A stretch of DNA of 64,000 nt. Origin: Dicyema japonicum. Lineage: Eukaryota; Dicyemida; Rhombozoa; Dicyemidae. The stretch covers positions 446,395-510,394 of the forward strand of contig RDEW01000001.1 of the NCBI GenBank assembly GCA_011109175.1. Direction: 5' to 3'. The position numbers were made by a program, and so were the translations under genes. This document shows positions 24,531-37,178 of this stretch, piece after piece; positions within the stretch are counted from its first letter, which is position 1; each line of letters begins with the position of its first letter. Below the pieces are notes generated by a model that had not been told where the DNA came from, searched no databases, and saw nothing but the letters and a program-made list of their open reading frames with translations.

Positions 24531-26194
24531 AAACGCTGGATTATTAAGTCATTAGAATCATTGTGTTCTCGCATTTTCTCACCTCTTATGTAAGATTTCT
24601 TATGGATAATCAAGATGTCTTTTGAGTCAGCAATTTCATCTTTATTAGGTCGTCGTTATGGACATCACTCATTCTAGTATTTGTTGTCAATATTAAACAT
24701 TTATTTAAATATTAATTTTGTTATAAAAATAAGCTGAAAATGAATTAATAACTGTGAATGTGACAGAGGACATTGGAGAGGATTCAATTGATTCAAGGAA
24801 ATAAAATTGGATACAAATAGATGCGATCGATTTTGATGAGGGGGATACTGTGCTCAAAATCAGAAAATGTGAAATTCTAAATGCCGATTACTTTAAAAAA
24901 TATAAAAATACAAAGGCTAAAAGAAATGGTGAAAATACAAAAACAGTCAAAGGACTACTAAACAATGCTCTCGGGGACGATCATCGACCAAGAAAGGAAT
25001 ACAATCATGACGACCGAAAAAGTAAACATTGTTTCTCAAAATTTCAAATGAATATTCGACATGAAGTCGACAATGTGATCGAACTATATTAATATAGAAA
25101 ACTCTATAGGACCACATCTGCTATTGGAAAATTCGATACGGGAAAATCAGCAGATGGTGAATTATTGAGTTGGCTACATTCATAATTATACCAACGAACT
25201 AGTTAGGTTGGATAAACTATACTTCATTGGAACTTTAATTTCAATACAGAAACCTGACAGGGAAGGTTAAATATTATAGCGACAATACGCAAAATTGATA
25301 TTCTGGCTGTTCTGGACAAAATCCAGGTTAATAAATTCCTATCCTTAAACTAAATTCTGCATTGGAAGGTTGAGCATAGATGAGGTATGGGTACATAGAT
25401 GGTTTATTGGTCTGTAAGTGTAAAACCTCTATTCACAACCTGAGAATAATCCCTTTAGGCGTTTGACACAATAAAATAAAAAGTTGTTTGACAGCTTCAT
25501 GGGTCTTGATTAGACACGTCTATAATCTTTATAAGACGTAGAAGATGAAGAACATGAAAATGCTGGCTATAATTGATATAAATTACAACGGATTATTCAA
25601 TAAGAATATCTTAAAGTATCTATGTTCAAATAATTAGACGATCCTGGTGTTTGTCAGGAGTGAGTTCCCAATCTGCAATTATATTCAATCCTGAATTTGT
25701 GTGTTAACATAATTTAGTGAATAAAAATTCGATGAAATTAGTGAATAAAGGAAACAGAAATTATACAGGTTATCTTTACATTGTTAATCGGTTTTACTAG
25801 TTACCCTCACTAACATGCAGGAGGTTAGATTCTATCAAACATCCACCGAGAGAGTACTGGGCCTTCCACAAGTCCCTGGTGGTCCTGTTTCGAATTGTCT
25901 TTTGGCAGTAGGAGACTTACTCTTATATAATAAGTAGGATTTTAATAATAATTCATGACAAAATAGGACAATTTTTTTAATTGACCTTATTAATAATTCA
26001 TTTAACTGAATTGTCACATATTCCCCCATCAAAGATGGGAATCAATCATAATAATAGAACACTCCTGTAAAAATCGCATACTTGCACATAATAAATCCAA
26101 GTGATAAACCATAGACTAATCAATACTTAACAATTGAACTTAATTATGTTTACCCAATCGAAAAAACACGGAATAAGGAAATTATCAATTCTAA
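24531..26194. other. Intergenic, AT-rich; no gene recognised
   Basis: A plus-strand frame at about 24800-25092 is rich in K, D and N (KNTKAKRNGENTKTVKGLLN) and might be an exon or a transposase N-terminus; no family recognised. Nothing else seen. Confidence 0.35.
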
Positions 26195-27548
26195 CTAAAG
26201 CTCAGGATTAGGTTCCTCAGTGACCTCACCATCTACTTCATTGTCTGAAACATCAGGTTTATCATATTCTTCTTCTTCTTCTTCTGACTCATCGTCTCCC
26301 TCTGTTGGATCTTTCTGACCAGCCAGATCATTAGCTGTGTTGAATTCCTATCAAATTAGGTCATTTATTCACATTATATCTAGGTCTCAATTCTCTAGCA
26401 ATTGAGAGAGCGTATTCAGCGTCATCTGTCACCAGAAAGTTCGAAAACACTGACCCTGACTGCACTTGCCACACTTCCAAAGCTAGTGACCCTAGTCTTT
26501 GCTTCAGAGACTCCTCATCAGCAATAAAGTCATCATTCTTTTTAAAAGGTCTAACCCATGGTCCCTTATAGTCGGGATTTTGAATGTTTCTTGGTTTCCA
26601 AGGTCCCTATTTGTCAACTAAACTCCCCACAATGTATTCTGGGTTTCTCATAGTTGGCCTCTCCCACTCTCCGTCATTTTCATCATCCCAATCCTCTGGT
26701 TTATTTGCATCTGTATCCGGAATGAACTCTTCCTCTACCCAATTATCAGGTTTTGTCGAATCCTTGTCTTCAATCATCTCCTCATCGACCCAATCCTCAG
26801 GCTTTACAGCGTCTTTGTCCTGGAATTCCCATCCATCTCAAACCTCAATAGTCTTTCCATCCATCCCAAAGTCCAAGTCCTCCCAAAGATCCCCACTGAC
26901 ATTTTCAGTTCCATCAACATACACTGAGTACTTTAAGTCCTTCGTAACCACCATCGTGTAAATATGCGACCCAGTTTGATCCTTAAAAATTCAAAATGAC
27001 AATCTTACATAATGTTCAAGTACACTGCGGCGTTCAAGGTTCTTCCCTTGTATCTAAAAATCACGTGGATTTTCTTATTGCCACCACATTTGTCAGGTCC
27101 TAGGGATTAAGGTGAAAACATACCGAACATAAAAATGTAAGGAGAATCAGAGTTGATATTTCGGAGGTCCGATCCTTCAGGGAAGACCTTCAAATAGGTT
27201 CCCCCACAATCAAGAGATTGTTTGTTGTGCACAGCATATTGCAGAACTAGGCCTTTCTCATCGAATTGGAGTGGCTGGTCGAATTTCAAAGAGGCAGTGT
27301 AAAATTTAGAGTCCTCACTCGTTTGGACACCTTCAGTGAGTTTTACCTTTACCAGAATCAGTCATATTATAGGTTTCGGTACCATTGAAAAATACTAATT
27401 TCCCGAAATCTGATTTTGCAGTCGAATAAATCCAATGCTGTTCAAAGTCAGCTAATAATTAATAATTTCTTTAACAATTTGGAGTGTATTCTAGGTAAAC
27501 AACCTCATGAGAGGCGGAAAAAAGGAAGAAGAGAGCGAATAATGTCAT
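26195..27548 (-). CDS. CALR: Calreticulin
   Basis: Eight exons give a frame of 388 residues after removal of introns at 27452-27475 (24 nt), 27331-27352 (22), 27100-27123 (24), 26982-27025 (44), 26820-26843 (24), 26607-26630 (24) and 26348-26372 (25). A signal peptide (MTLFALFFLFSASHE) precedes the lectin domain (SDFGKLVFFNGT, LDCGGTYLKVFPEG, FGPDKCGGNKKIHVIF; both conserved disulfide cysteines are present). The P-domain has three type-1 (DKDAVKPEDW, DKDSTKPDNW, DTDANKPEDW) and three type-2 repeats (GEWERPTMRNPEY, GPWKPRNIQNPDY, GPWVRP), the calreticulin number. LEVWQVQSGSVFSNFLVTDD and an acidic tail follow. No transmembrane helix is present, so this is not calnexin. It acts as an ER lectin chaperone and Ca2+ buffer. 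The C-terminus is EEPNPEL, not a standard KDEL/HDEL signal. Confidence 0.93.
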
Positions 27549-28019
27549 CTCATGAAACACGTATTATTATCTATTGATTAATAACAAAATAGGTTATCCA
27601 ATCTTTAGTCTTTTTAAATATAATTAAACTAATTTATATTATAATTATTATAATTAAGATTTCATATAGCATCGGTAAAATGTGTCTACTTAGTCGATCG
27701 TTTTTTACCTTTGCTTTGTCTTCATTTGTTTAATTGTGTCATCTCATGTGCTCCTCTTGTCTCTAGTGGTGTGGAAGCACTCGGTCAAAGAGAACTATCC
27801 CCTATTCTACTAGATGGATGGATTACCGCAACAGTGGTTTCGTAATGATTTGTACGCGCTTGGAAGGAATTGTCTCTCAGGTAACTGGATAGACTTGATT
27901 AGTTGTCATCTTCTCGTTGTATCTGTGGTTAACCAAAAATTGCGATATAGAATATATAAATTTATTTCAAACTCAAATACTAATCAAAGTTAGAAGAATC
28001 CAAAAAACTTATTAATTAG
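27549..28019. other. Intergenic; calreticulin upstream region
   Basis: AT-rich immediately upstream of the calreticulin start; nothing recognised in 27690-27950 although some frames are open. Confidence 0.35.
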
Positions 28020-28230
28020 TTAGTCTGATTAGTCTATAGTTGAGGGATTCTCCTCAATTGGATGATCATTTATCTTCCATGTGACTGGTGAGTCGAATGA
28101 TACTCCTAGGATCTTATGGATTCACATATAAGGAATAGGAATGTTTCCGAAGAGTATTTCGAGTCCACCTTTAAATATCCTGTCCGTAGTTAATACAGAC
28201 ATCAAATTTGCGGTCACACACCTGGTTGAG
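28020..28230 (-). mobile_element. Jockey-like LINE fragment (LINE-J)
   Basis: Minus strand reads SVLTTDRIFKGGLEILFGNI and KILGVSFDSPVTWKIND, the RT region after the YADD box. Only about 200 bp. Confidence 0.7.
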
Positions 28231-28315
28231 GTGTAACTAAACCACCAACACAGTCCTGGAAGAAGATTTTTCTTTTAATTTTTTGAATGACTAGCTTTTC
28301 CAGTTGCTTTGAAAT

Positions 28316-28960
28316 TAAAAAGTAAAAGCAAGAGTGAAGAAACTCAGGCCAGTAATTCTTATGAACAGCATACAGAATGTGCTTGCAATTATTACTCTAC
28401 AAAGGATAAAACCTCGTACTGAACAATTTTTATCCGAGTTCCACAGCGGCTTTTGAGAAGGAAGGTCGACTTCTGACATTGTGTGGAGACATAGATGTCG
28501 TTGTTCCACTATTCAAAGGTTTTAAAACGCGACAAACATTCTTGGAATTGATATGTCAAAAGCTTCTGACTCAATCAATCGTCAGAAATTGTTGGATGTC
28601 CTCACAGAATTCCTTGACGAATCTTCTAGCCGGATGGTCAGGGAACCTTTACCAGAAACTTACCTATCGGTCAGGGTACGGGACAAGTGCTCTAAACCAT
28701 TTGAAACAACATCTGGGACACCTCAAGGGGATCCGTTATCTCCCATACTATTTGTCATATTCCTGGAAGCTGCATTGAGGGAGCTAAAACCATATTATGA
28801 AGCAAAAAACCGATGTGATGGCTTATGCGGATGAAGTGGATTTCATTTCTCTCGACATGAATTCTCTGAAAAACCTATCGGAGGGGATGCCAAATAAACT
28901 TGCCGAGTGATTCCTCAATGTAAATGTGGAGAAAGCAGAAAAGTACCTTAGATTCAACAA
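28316..28960 (+). mobile_element. LINE-A RT fragment
   Basis: KKLRPVILMNSIQNVLAIIT, GRSTSDIVWRHR, LGIDMSKASDSINRQKLL, GTPQGDPLSPILFVIFLEA, MAYADEVDFIS in order on the plus strand, with a few stops. The RT core aspartate motif reads ADE instead of ADD, so the copy would be inactive. Confidence 0.88.
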
Positions 28961-29440
28961 AATGATAGTTCAAATCGTTTAAAAGATAAAAATAAAAATC
29001 TCAGAATATCCGAGTTAGTTTTAAAGTTCCAAAATTAAAATTGTGTCATGTAACCTGATATGACCTAATCCTTAATAGGTAGTCAGATTGAACCGACGAA
29101 AGGTCAAATCCAACCTGATAATTATTTTGTGCAGTAAAAAAATTTAACTATGTCAATGGTACCACATTCTCAGCACACAGTAGCTTTCAATGTAGCATTA
29201 CTTTCTGATTCTCAAGAAAACATCATTTGTTATCTTAATGTTCAGTCAATGTATGAAATTAGGATATATTTTGGAGATCATTCATGTAATGGAATACATA
29301 AATGTTCCTGCCCTTTCGTTGGTTTTCATGTAATCGTGGAAAAACTGCATACAATTGTAACTACAGACACATTATAAGACTAGCATTGGAATAGTCATCC
29401 AAGGTACTTCACCCTGGAGAGAAGTTAAATTTGTTGGCTA
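28961..29440. other. Intergenic; open frame of unknown nature
   Basis: A plus-strand 75-residue frame at 29150-29377 (with a Cys/His-containing stretch GIHKCSCPFVGFH) might be an exon or part of a transposon zinc finger; no family recognised. Confidence 0.3.
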
Positions 29441-29955
29441 CAATTGTAATAATGGAACTAAAAAATGAGATTAAGAAAATGGAGAGTTGCAATAAAATCC
29501 AGACTGGTTAATGCAATCGTGGTCCCGGTTTTTCTATACGGCGCGGAATCATAGATACTGAAAAAGGCGGATAGACGAAAAATTGATGCTTTTGAACTGT
29601 GGTGCTGGAGGAGGTTACTAAGAATCCCTTAGACTTCCAAAATAACAAACACCGATGAACTCAAACGGTTGGAGACGGACATTTCTCTAAAAGGAAGAAT
29701 CGTAAAACACAGATTGGCGTTTTTGGGCATGTTGTCCGCTCTGATTCCCTGGAAAGAACCATTATGCTGAGCAATATTACTGGAAAGAGAAGACCTGGTC
29801 GACCGAGGACACGGTGGCTATCTAAGTTGGAAGACGTCACGGGAATGCCTATATCAAGGTTACTCCAAATTGCAACGAATCGGGGAGAGTGGAGGAAACT
29901 TGTTCATGAGATCTCCAAAGGTCGGACACGATTTAATTGGGTAACATAACAATTG
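29441..29955 (+). mobile_element. RTE-like LINE 3' end (LINE-R copy 2)
   Basis: IKSRLVNAIVVPVFLYGAES, KKADRRKIDAFELWCWRRLL, LETDISLKGRIVKHRLAFLG, RRPGRPRTRWLSKLEDVTGM, GEWRKLVHEISKGRTRF. Same family as 2805-4690; shares the terminal sequence after the stop (ATAACA). Stops at the AES-x and IP-x positions and one frame change. Confidence 0.88.
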
Positions 29956-31005
29956 TAGGTGGTTTTCTCTACGAACAGATGCAAGTATTTATTAAGTATT
30001 TATTAATTTGCTTGGTAGTGTCTACGGACAAGCGCCAAACTTACGTTCTCAGTTCCTTCTACTGATCCTCTGCAGAAGGTTGAGTAGTTTTCGTTAATAA
30101 ACGTTTCTATCAATTATCCATAGGTTAATCAGTCGTGTGGTTATGCTGGTGACGTACTGATATGTATTCATCTCCTAAAGATAGAAACAACCTTTCGTCC
30201 CTCTTTTTGTCTGAATAGGTGAAATGAATGACTCAGAAGACAAAAACGAAGCGTCGGATACATTATGTTTAAAGTTATAAGAACTTGGGCAATTAATTAT
30301 TAAACGTTTAAATTAATAATTCCCACAATTACGTAACTACGAATCACTCAGGAAAACTACGAATTCGTTTATATTGAGATGGAGACTTCCGAGGTGTTGG
30401 AGACACCTTTCTCTTCAATATCGAACGAACGATCAGTTTTGACCACGTGTCGTAGTTTGGCGACCAATTAGTGAATGTTAGTCTAAATTATGTGAGGATA
30501 AATAAGAATATCAGTGCAAACGTTAAAATTTTATAAATTAACCTCACATAGCTCCGACATAAAAATTATCCTGAAAATTAGGTCAAGTGAAAAGAATTTG
30601 CTAATAAATGATTTCAAGTTAATGAAATCCGATTCCATAAAAAATGAAATTTGTATTAATCAATACATAAGTGTCAGAGATCACTTAGTTTAGGACATTC
30701 ATCACTTTACTGATTAGAGTTCTGAGAAGGGAAACTCCCAAATATTCAAGTGAATGGAAGATTTCAAGGCTAAGGTGAATCTTAAGAGGCTTATAGGACC
30801 AGAGATACACCAGACGTAAGCCGAAGAAAAATAATATCTTGCTAACCTTTGGTCTCCTTTGACTTCTTGGATGATGACATACTTAACATAATCAGGATAT
30901 TTTAGTGCAATCGCGATAGTTCAATAATCGAATTTGACAACCAAGATGGCTATACCAAAGTGTTAATTACATGGTGTTACCTTTGCTCACCTACGATACA
31001 CCTTC
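29956..31005. other. Intergenic, mostly unassigned
   Basis: AT-rich. A possible decayed RT box (SYAGDVLICIHLLKI at about 30140) hints at very old LINE sequence; otherwise nothing recognised. Confidence 0.35.
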
Positions 31006-31460
31006 CTGCTATTTTAGCGATGAAAGGGATCAGTGGAAATCCTGAATAAAGTTATAAGTACGGCATGTATAAAGAATTTATGGCTAAACACGAAAGTCAT
31101 CAGTAACAAACTAAGGATACTGTTGTATAACTCGGTTGTCAAACCTATACAACGCTGGGACTTGGGTACCTCACCATAGGAAGGGAAGAAACTGGACTCT
31201 CCAAAAAATCACTTGAAAAAGAGAGAGATCAGGCCTGTCGACCAGGTGTAAGCCAATAAGCCTGAGATAATAGAGTTTCTTTGAAGACTATTGGGCACAA
31301 TCTGAGAATGAAGTTGACATCCTCATCGAGGTAGGCCAAGAATGACTCTGCGGTCGTCGTCATACAAAAGGACTTGATAACCTTTAAAAAAAAATTGAAA
31401 ACCGCGATTTTAGCGGAAAAGTCGATATTCGGAGTCTTCACAAAATCCCTGGAATCCACC
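31006..31460 (+). mobile_element. LINE-A 3' fragment, decayed
   Basis: NLWLNTKVISNKLRILLYNS at about 31075-31135, LGTSP and a C-terminal block with GRPRMTL at about 31330, matching the LINE-A order. Several stops. Confidence 0.65.
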
Positions 31461-31690
31461 CAACCATTAATTAGCTTAGTGACTTCCTCAATTGCCTTCT
31501 TCCATACACTATCGAAATATCTACAATCATACAGAAATTTTGAGCCGATGCCACGTCCAATGAGAAGAGCTGTTCAGGATTCTCGACCCCGCCGAACTCG
31601 TCCTTTCCTTTGTCGTCTGGATCACTTAGTTAGTTGAGAACTTTTTATTTCTGTCTCTTTGACCCAGTGATCCTGGAGGTAATAATGACA
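31461..31690 (+). mobile_element. LINE-J 3' end
   Basis: YLQSYRNFEPMPRPMRRAVQ and LCRLDHLVS then stop; the C-terminus and the 3' UTR match 6461-6600. The UTR has inverted arms (TGGATCACT at 31619, AGTGATCC at about 31665) and ends in GGTAATAATGACAATAATAA. Confidence 0.85.
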
Positions 31691-31779
31691 ATAATAAATT
31701 ATTATTTATTTATTATTTAATAACCCCGAAAAGGGAACACCAAGAAAGAAGGAGTAATCCAACTAATTAAGTGAGTTGA

Positions 31780-34670
31780 ATTTTCTCGTGGCGTCATGTG
31801 GTTCACCTTTTGTGGTGGCGCTCAGTGTAATAATACACCAAAAAGAACCATTTGCTCTTCCCCATCCAGACTCTTATGCCTGGATGGTATACCTCAACTG
31901 GAAACTCGAGATGTTGTTTGCTCCCCTGGATTCTATTGCTTTCTGGAGATATTGAACAAAACCCCGGACCAAAACCCCTTGTTATTATGCAACTCAATGC
32001 TAACGGAATAAAAACAAAGATTCTGGAGTTACGATCTTTATTAACGAAGCACAAGATTGACATCTGCCTTATCTAGGAGTCAAAACTTTTTACAAAGAAT
32101 ACAACCCCACTTTTTCCTTGATACATCTCTATCAGAAAAGGCCGTATCGGACGTGGTGGCGGATTACTCTTATTAATAAAAACGGTTTATCTTCGACTAT
32201 GTAGCTCGCAAGTGGATGATTTAATTTTACACGACAAGACCGCGGAACAAATTTCTATTGATCTTATTAATAGGTCAGAACATCTTATTCTAATCAACTT
32301 TTACATTCCACCGCCGGGATCCTGTCCTAATAACTATGTTCCGAAGCTCGACAAACTACAAGAAATTCGAAATGTGTTACTATGTGGGGATTTCAATGAC
32401 AAACATCCGCATTGGCTTAGTACTCAGTCGGCAGACAAGAGGGGGAGTCTAATTATCGACTCTCTCAAAAAAATGGTGATTCTGAATCACCCGAATATGT
32501 TCACAAGGACATCTATCCGAAGAAATGACAACCCAACCTCCCCCGACATATCCATTGCTTCCTCTAGGATTGTCCCGAAGATTTCATGGAACGTCTCCTA
32601 GGATTTTTATAGTGATCATAATCCAATCATATTAAAACTGAGCCGATTCAATAACTCGCGTAGAATTAAAGCAACCTTCAAGGTCTACAAGAAAGCTGAC
32701 TGGTCGAATTTCAAGCTCTTCATTGACAATAACCTAATACACTTTGATCCCACCTCATTTTGCTCCATCGACAAAGCAGTGGACCATCTAAACCATGTAA
32801 TCCTTCAAGCTGAAAAGTTGTTTGTACCACGTGCAGTTTACAAATCCTACAAGCCTACTCTGGACTCGGAGACTCGTCTCCTCATCAAACAAAGAAACTC
32901 CCTGAAGATGAATCATCTGCAAACCTCTTCTGATTTGCAAAATATAAAATGCTTAAATCAGAGAAAAGAAAGATAGGGCGTGGAAGCGCCTATTATCATC
33001 TATTGGACATATGAAATCCACGAGTCTTTTATGGAAAACTATTCGTCGAATCAAGCTAAACTTATCAGATGAATCAGAATCTTTTTCTGCTCCAAATACT
33101 GTGCAAGCTAACAACCTAATGAAATATTACGCATCCATAAGCCACAAGGACTTCTCGAAATCCATTCTTGTCACTTTCGGAATTTAGTGCCTAAACCAAC
33201 TTCATGGATCAATCTGTTTACGCATGCCGAGGTCACACAGGCTATAAGATCGATGAAGAGATCTTTTACGTGTGGACCTGACGGCATCCCGGGAATTTTG
33301 TTAAAACACCTTGGTAATGCTGCAATCAATTCAATTACGTCAATTTTTAATTTGTCTTCTAACATGAACGTCATCCCATGCAAATGGAAAAACTCACTTA
33401 TAATACCGATCCTTAAACCAGGAAAACCGAAAACCTTACCTTCTTCCTACCGTCCAATTTCATTAACGTGCGCATTATCGCGCCTAATGGAGAAACTCGT
33501 ACTCTGGAAAATTAAACCCCATTTGCCCGACTGCCACTTTCAACATGGTTTCAAATGTGAGCGTTCAACTACGACACATTTGACTTCACTGTCTCAATTT
33601 ATATCAGAAGGGTTCAACGTAGCGAAACGCCATCTACGGACAATAATGGTTTCCTGGATATCCAGAAGGCGTTCGATTCTGTCTCGAGAATATTACTCAC
33701 GAAGAAGGTTTTTGACACCACCATTCAGACGGATTTGAAAGATGGATAGCCAATTTTCTCTCCGGAAGAAGAGGACGTGTCTGTATAGGCCACGCAAGAT
33801 CGAGGTCCCGTCTCCTACCAAATGGCGTCCCTCAAGGATCGCCCCTTCTCCGGCATTATTCAACTTGTTCCTCAACGATTTACCCTGCCCTGGAGGACCA
33901 GATTCAATGCTTCTCACTTATGCTGACGACCTAATCATCGCTAGCAGGAACAAATACGTGGGTACAGCAAAATCAGAGCTTCAGTCACATATTGACGACC
34001 TGGGAGCCTGGTTGAAGTTGAATCGTCTCTCCGTATCCAGGGACAAATCAACATATACAATCTTCACCACGGACAGAAAAGAAAAACATACACTTGATTT
34101 GAACATTTTGGAGACTCCTTACCACTACAGACTCGTCCAACTATCCTGGGAGTGACATTTGACCTTTGATGTCATTTTCTCAACATGTGAAGAACGTTAT
34201 GACAAAGGGTCTCAGGAAACTTAATATAATCAAACCGCTCTTGAAGTCAAACCTTCACAGGAATGCGCCCTCGTCGTGTTCAATCAACTCCTAAAACCGA
34301 CGATTGAGTACGCCTGTGCCTCATGGGCCTATGGAGCTTCGATATCAAATTCACTCAAGATCAATACCCTAATTGGAAAACTAGCACGTCAAACGAATCT
34401 ACCCCCGATCTTTTCCCTCCAATGCTTGACCACGCCGCAATCAAAAATAATGGCTCCGGCTTCATCTGTCTGTGTGGCCAAGAAACAAGTCGTTTCTTCC
34501 ATTCAAGGCTAAAGGCTTCAAATACTCGAAATTTGGGGAAAAACCCCACTCCTCTTCAAACCCTAATGAAAGATGATCGTCGTTTATTCAGGAAAGCCGT
34601 GGGTACTCTGGAGGAACACAGGAAAAACCTCTCGATCCTGTTGAGGCGTACCGGATCACAATAATAAATG
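31780..34670 (+). mobile_element. Jockey/CR1-like LINE with 2A-like peptide, APE endonuclease and RT (most complete LINE-J)
   Basis: In order: a short N-terminal frame with a 2A motif (31933-31971); endonuclease start VIMQLNANGIKTKILELRSL; endonuclease body NFYIPPPGSCPNNY, LLCGDFNDKHPHWLS, NPTSPDISIASS, DFYSDHNPI; RT from about 33187: MKRSFTCGPDGIPGILLKHL, YRPISLTCALSRLMEKLVLW, then a frame shift before FLDIQKAFDSV, RLLPNGVPQGS, MLLTYADDLIIASRN (about 33915), KLNRLSVSRDKSTYTIFTTD and a C-terminus ending at 34661 (AVGTLEEHRKN). Stop codons and several frame shifts make it inactive, but the full domain order is present. No separate ORF1 was seen. Confidence 0.93.
31933..31971 (+). other. 2A-like ribosome-skipping peptide (LLLSGDIEQNPGP)
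   Basis: Thirteen codons encode LLLSGDIEQNPGP, matching the D-(V/I)-E-x-N-P-G-P consensus where the ribosome skips the Gly-Pro bond. It lies directly before the endonuclease domain of the LINE-J element. N-terminal 2A sequences are known in some non-LTR elements of trypanosomes and echinoderms. The short upstream frame starts at 31852. Confidence 0.85.
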
Positions 34671-37178
34671 CCTCCTTCAGACCATCCGTGACCGCTATTA
34701 TAATTTAAAAATAATAATTAAATATAAATTTAAAGCCACTTTATTTAACCAACAATAAAAAGTTAATATTTAATAATCAACAACCTTCCTCGCCTGCCTG
34801 TTAGCCAGCCTCCTCAAGCAGGTTCGATACTGGTTGCAGAAACAACTCCAGAGCGCCTTGTCCAATTGAACTCTCTGCCTATATGGCCTCTCCGGGCTCT
34901 GCCTACTATACTCCAGTGTCAGGCTCTCTAGGGTCCGCTTTAATACAGTGGACTGTAGATAGGCCTGGAGCTTCCTATCTACCCCTAACTGCTTCAGATA
35001 ACCCTTGTAGTACTTTGTTGCAATTCCTTCCCACGTCATTATTATATGAATAACGAGGACCTTGCAACCAAGCATCTGCCCCATCTCGTTTGCAAGCAAG
35101 TCATACTTCCTTTTTTTCTCCACCTCCACAGTCTGCAAACGGTCTTGAGACGTAATGCCAACCTCTATGATAAGGACTTGGCCAGACTCCTTATCGTGTA
35201 CCACAATGTCTGGTTTATTGTGCTTGACTAGCACCGAGGTACGGATAACACTGTCTACCTTAATTTGGACCCTGGTGTTCTCTACTACAGATTGCACCTT
35301 ATGAGTCCGCAACTTTCTGGTGTGGCGAATACCATACTTATTGCATAGTAGAAGATGAAGACTCCTTACTACCTCGTTATGCCTCTACACATAGTCGTGG
35401 CAGAGCATGGATCCACATCGAGTGGCTAAATGATCAACCGACATGCTCCTTGACTTACAGTGGGGACATGTATTTGTTGATCGACCCCAAAAAATATTGC
35501 GGTCTTGCATATACGTGTACAACGCCTCCGATCGAGGTGAGTTGTCACCGTATTTTAGCCATATTGTCGACGACTTAAGGTCGACATGTGGGTTGTCCAA
35601 TGCTCTGAAGAGGACCTTATGAAGGCTTTTTAAGTTGATCTTTTCCATCAAATTATTATATTGTAATTCGATCAACGCCTTCACATTTACTAGCCCACCA
35701 TCATCAACACCATACTTAGCAGACAAAAAAGGTCTGATAGTGCCTAGGTGGGTTGCCCGTGTTTTCTCGGTCGTTATTATGGCGTGCTTCCTAGCAGACA
35801 CACTTGACCCAGCTATCAGGGTGTCGTGCATTCGCATTAGGATACGCTCACTTAGTTGGACTACTCCACACAGTCCACGGCCGAATTTATCACGGGGTAA
35901 ATATAGTCTCTCCTTATTGGCTGCCAACACATGGACATGGTTCTCTCTGAGTACTCCACGGATCATAACATCCATCTCATCATACTCTTTGGGCTCAAAC
36001 TCCACAACACCTATGTAGTAGTTTAGCAGCGAGACAGCATACTCATTTAATGCTAGGAACAAATTCCTTGCATTTAGAGACGTCTTACACAATAACGCTG
36101 CTCTTTTACGGATGCCTTCAGTAATTTGTCGCTTTGTCTCAGGCATTATAAGGGACTTTGGAGATTCGGTAACACCCAGATACTTATATCCTTCGTGTTC
36201 CTCTAGGACTCTTACTAACTCGCTACATACTTGCGTGTTAGTCGCAGACTTTGAATAAATCAAATCTAGCCTATACTCTCAAAGAATTCCCTGGCACAGA
36301 CTCCCATGGAGTAGAGCTCCTCGGCTGTTTGAGCATACATCTTCAGGTCATCGATAAAAAGAAGGTGATTTGTGCTAAAGCAACCCCTTCACAATGAACT
36401 GGTATTTGCTCAAACCGGTCATTGAGGCGGATACTCAATGGCTCCAAACAGATAATAAAGAGAAGCGGAGACATTATCCCCCTGAAAGATCCCCCTCTTA
36501 AGTTTTACCTCGCCTATCCGGTACCTATTATAGTTCAGATGAATTACTCCACCTATTCATCACAGCCACTACAAAGCTGATGAACCACACAGGCATACAC
36601 AGGCTGTGTAGGCACTCGACAAGGTAAGAATGATCAACTGAATCGTAAGCCTTCTTCACATCCACCCACATAGACAAATGTGAGTTTCCGTGAGACATAG
36701 AAAGGCATTTGTTGATCAAAGCCTGCTCTTTTGCCCCCTGACAATTTCGCACAGTACCCAACTAATTCTCGGAGAATCCCATTTGCTTCTACAAAGCTCC
36801 TGACCTCATTAGCCACCAATTTGGTCATCAGTTTATACAGGGTTGGCATGCAGGTTATCGGTCGATAATCTGCAGCAGATTGGGGTTGTCCAGCTTTGGG
36901 ATCAAAATAAGTTGTCCCTGTGCATGCCCAATCAGGAATCGTTTCCGGTTAGTGATGCTTTCTGTAATACACGACACATAGACTCGTGCGATGAAATGCA
37001 TCTTTTGATAAAGAAATTATAAACTTTATCGTCCCCGGTCGTTTTCCAATCAGGGAGATGTCTCACTACCGCCTCAAACTTCTTGCGGAAATCGAAAATT
37101 CCGCACAATTCCGCCAAGAAAAGAGCGGCGCTGTACGGGACATTCCACGCATTACCTCTGCGTGGTTTAGCCTCCCAC

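Noticed and set aside
26982-27008. A 27-nt intron in calreticulin with the same acceptor
   Set aside because: It leaves the following exon out of frame; the 44-nt intron 26982-27025 keeps all exons in frame.
26195-27548. Calnexin as alternative
   Set aside because: Only three plus three P-domain repeats and no transmembrane helix before the acidic tail, so calreticulin fits better.
35635-36018. Long plus-strand open frame opposite LINE-D
   Set aside because: It is the antisense shadow of the conserved LINE-D protein on the minus strand.
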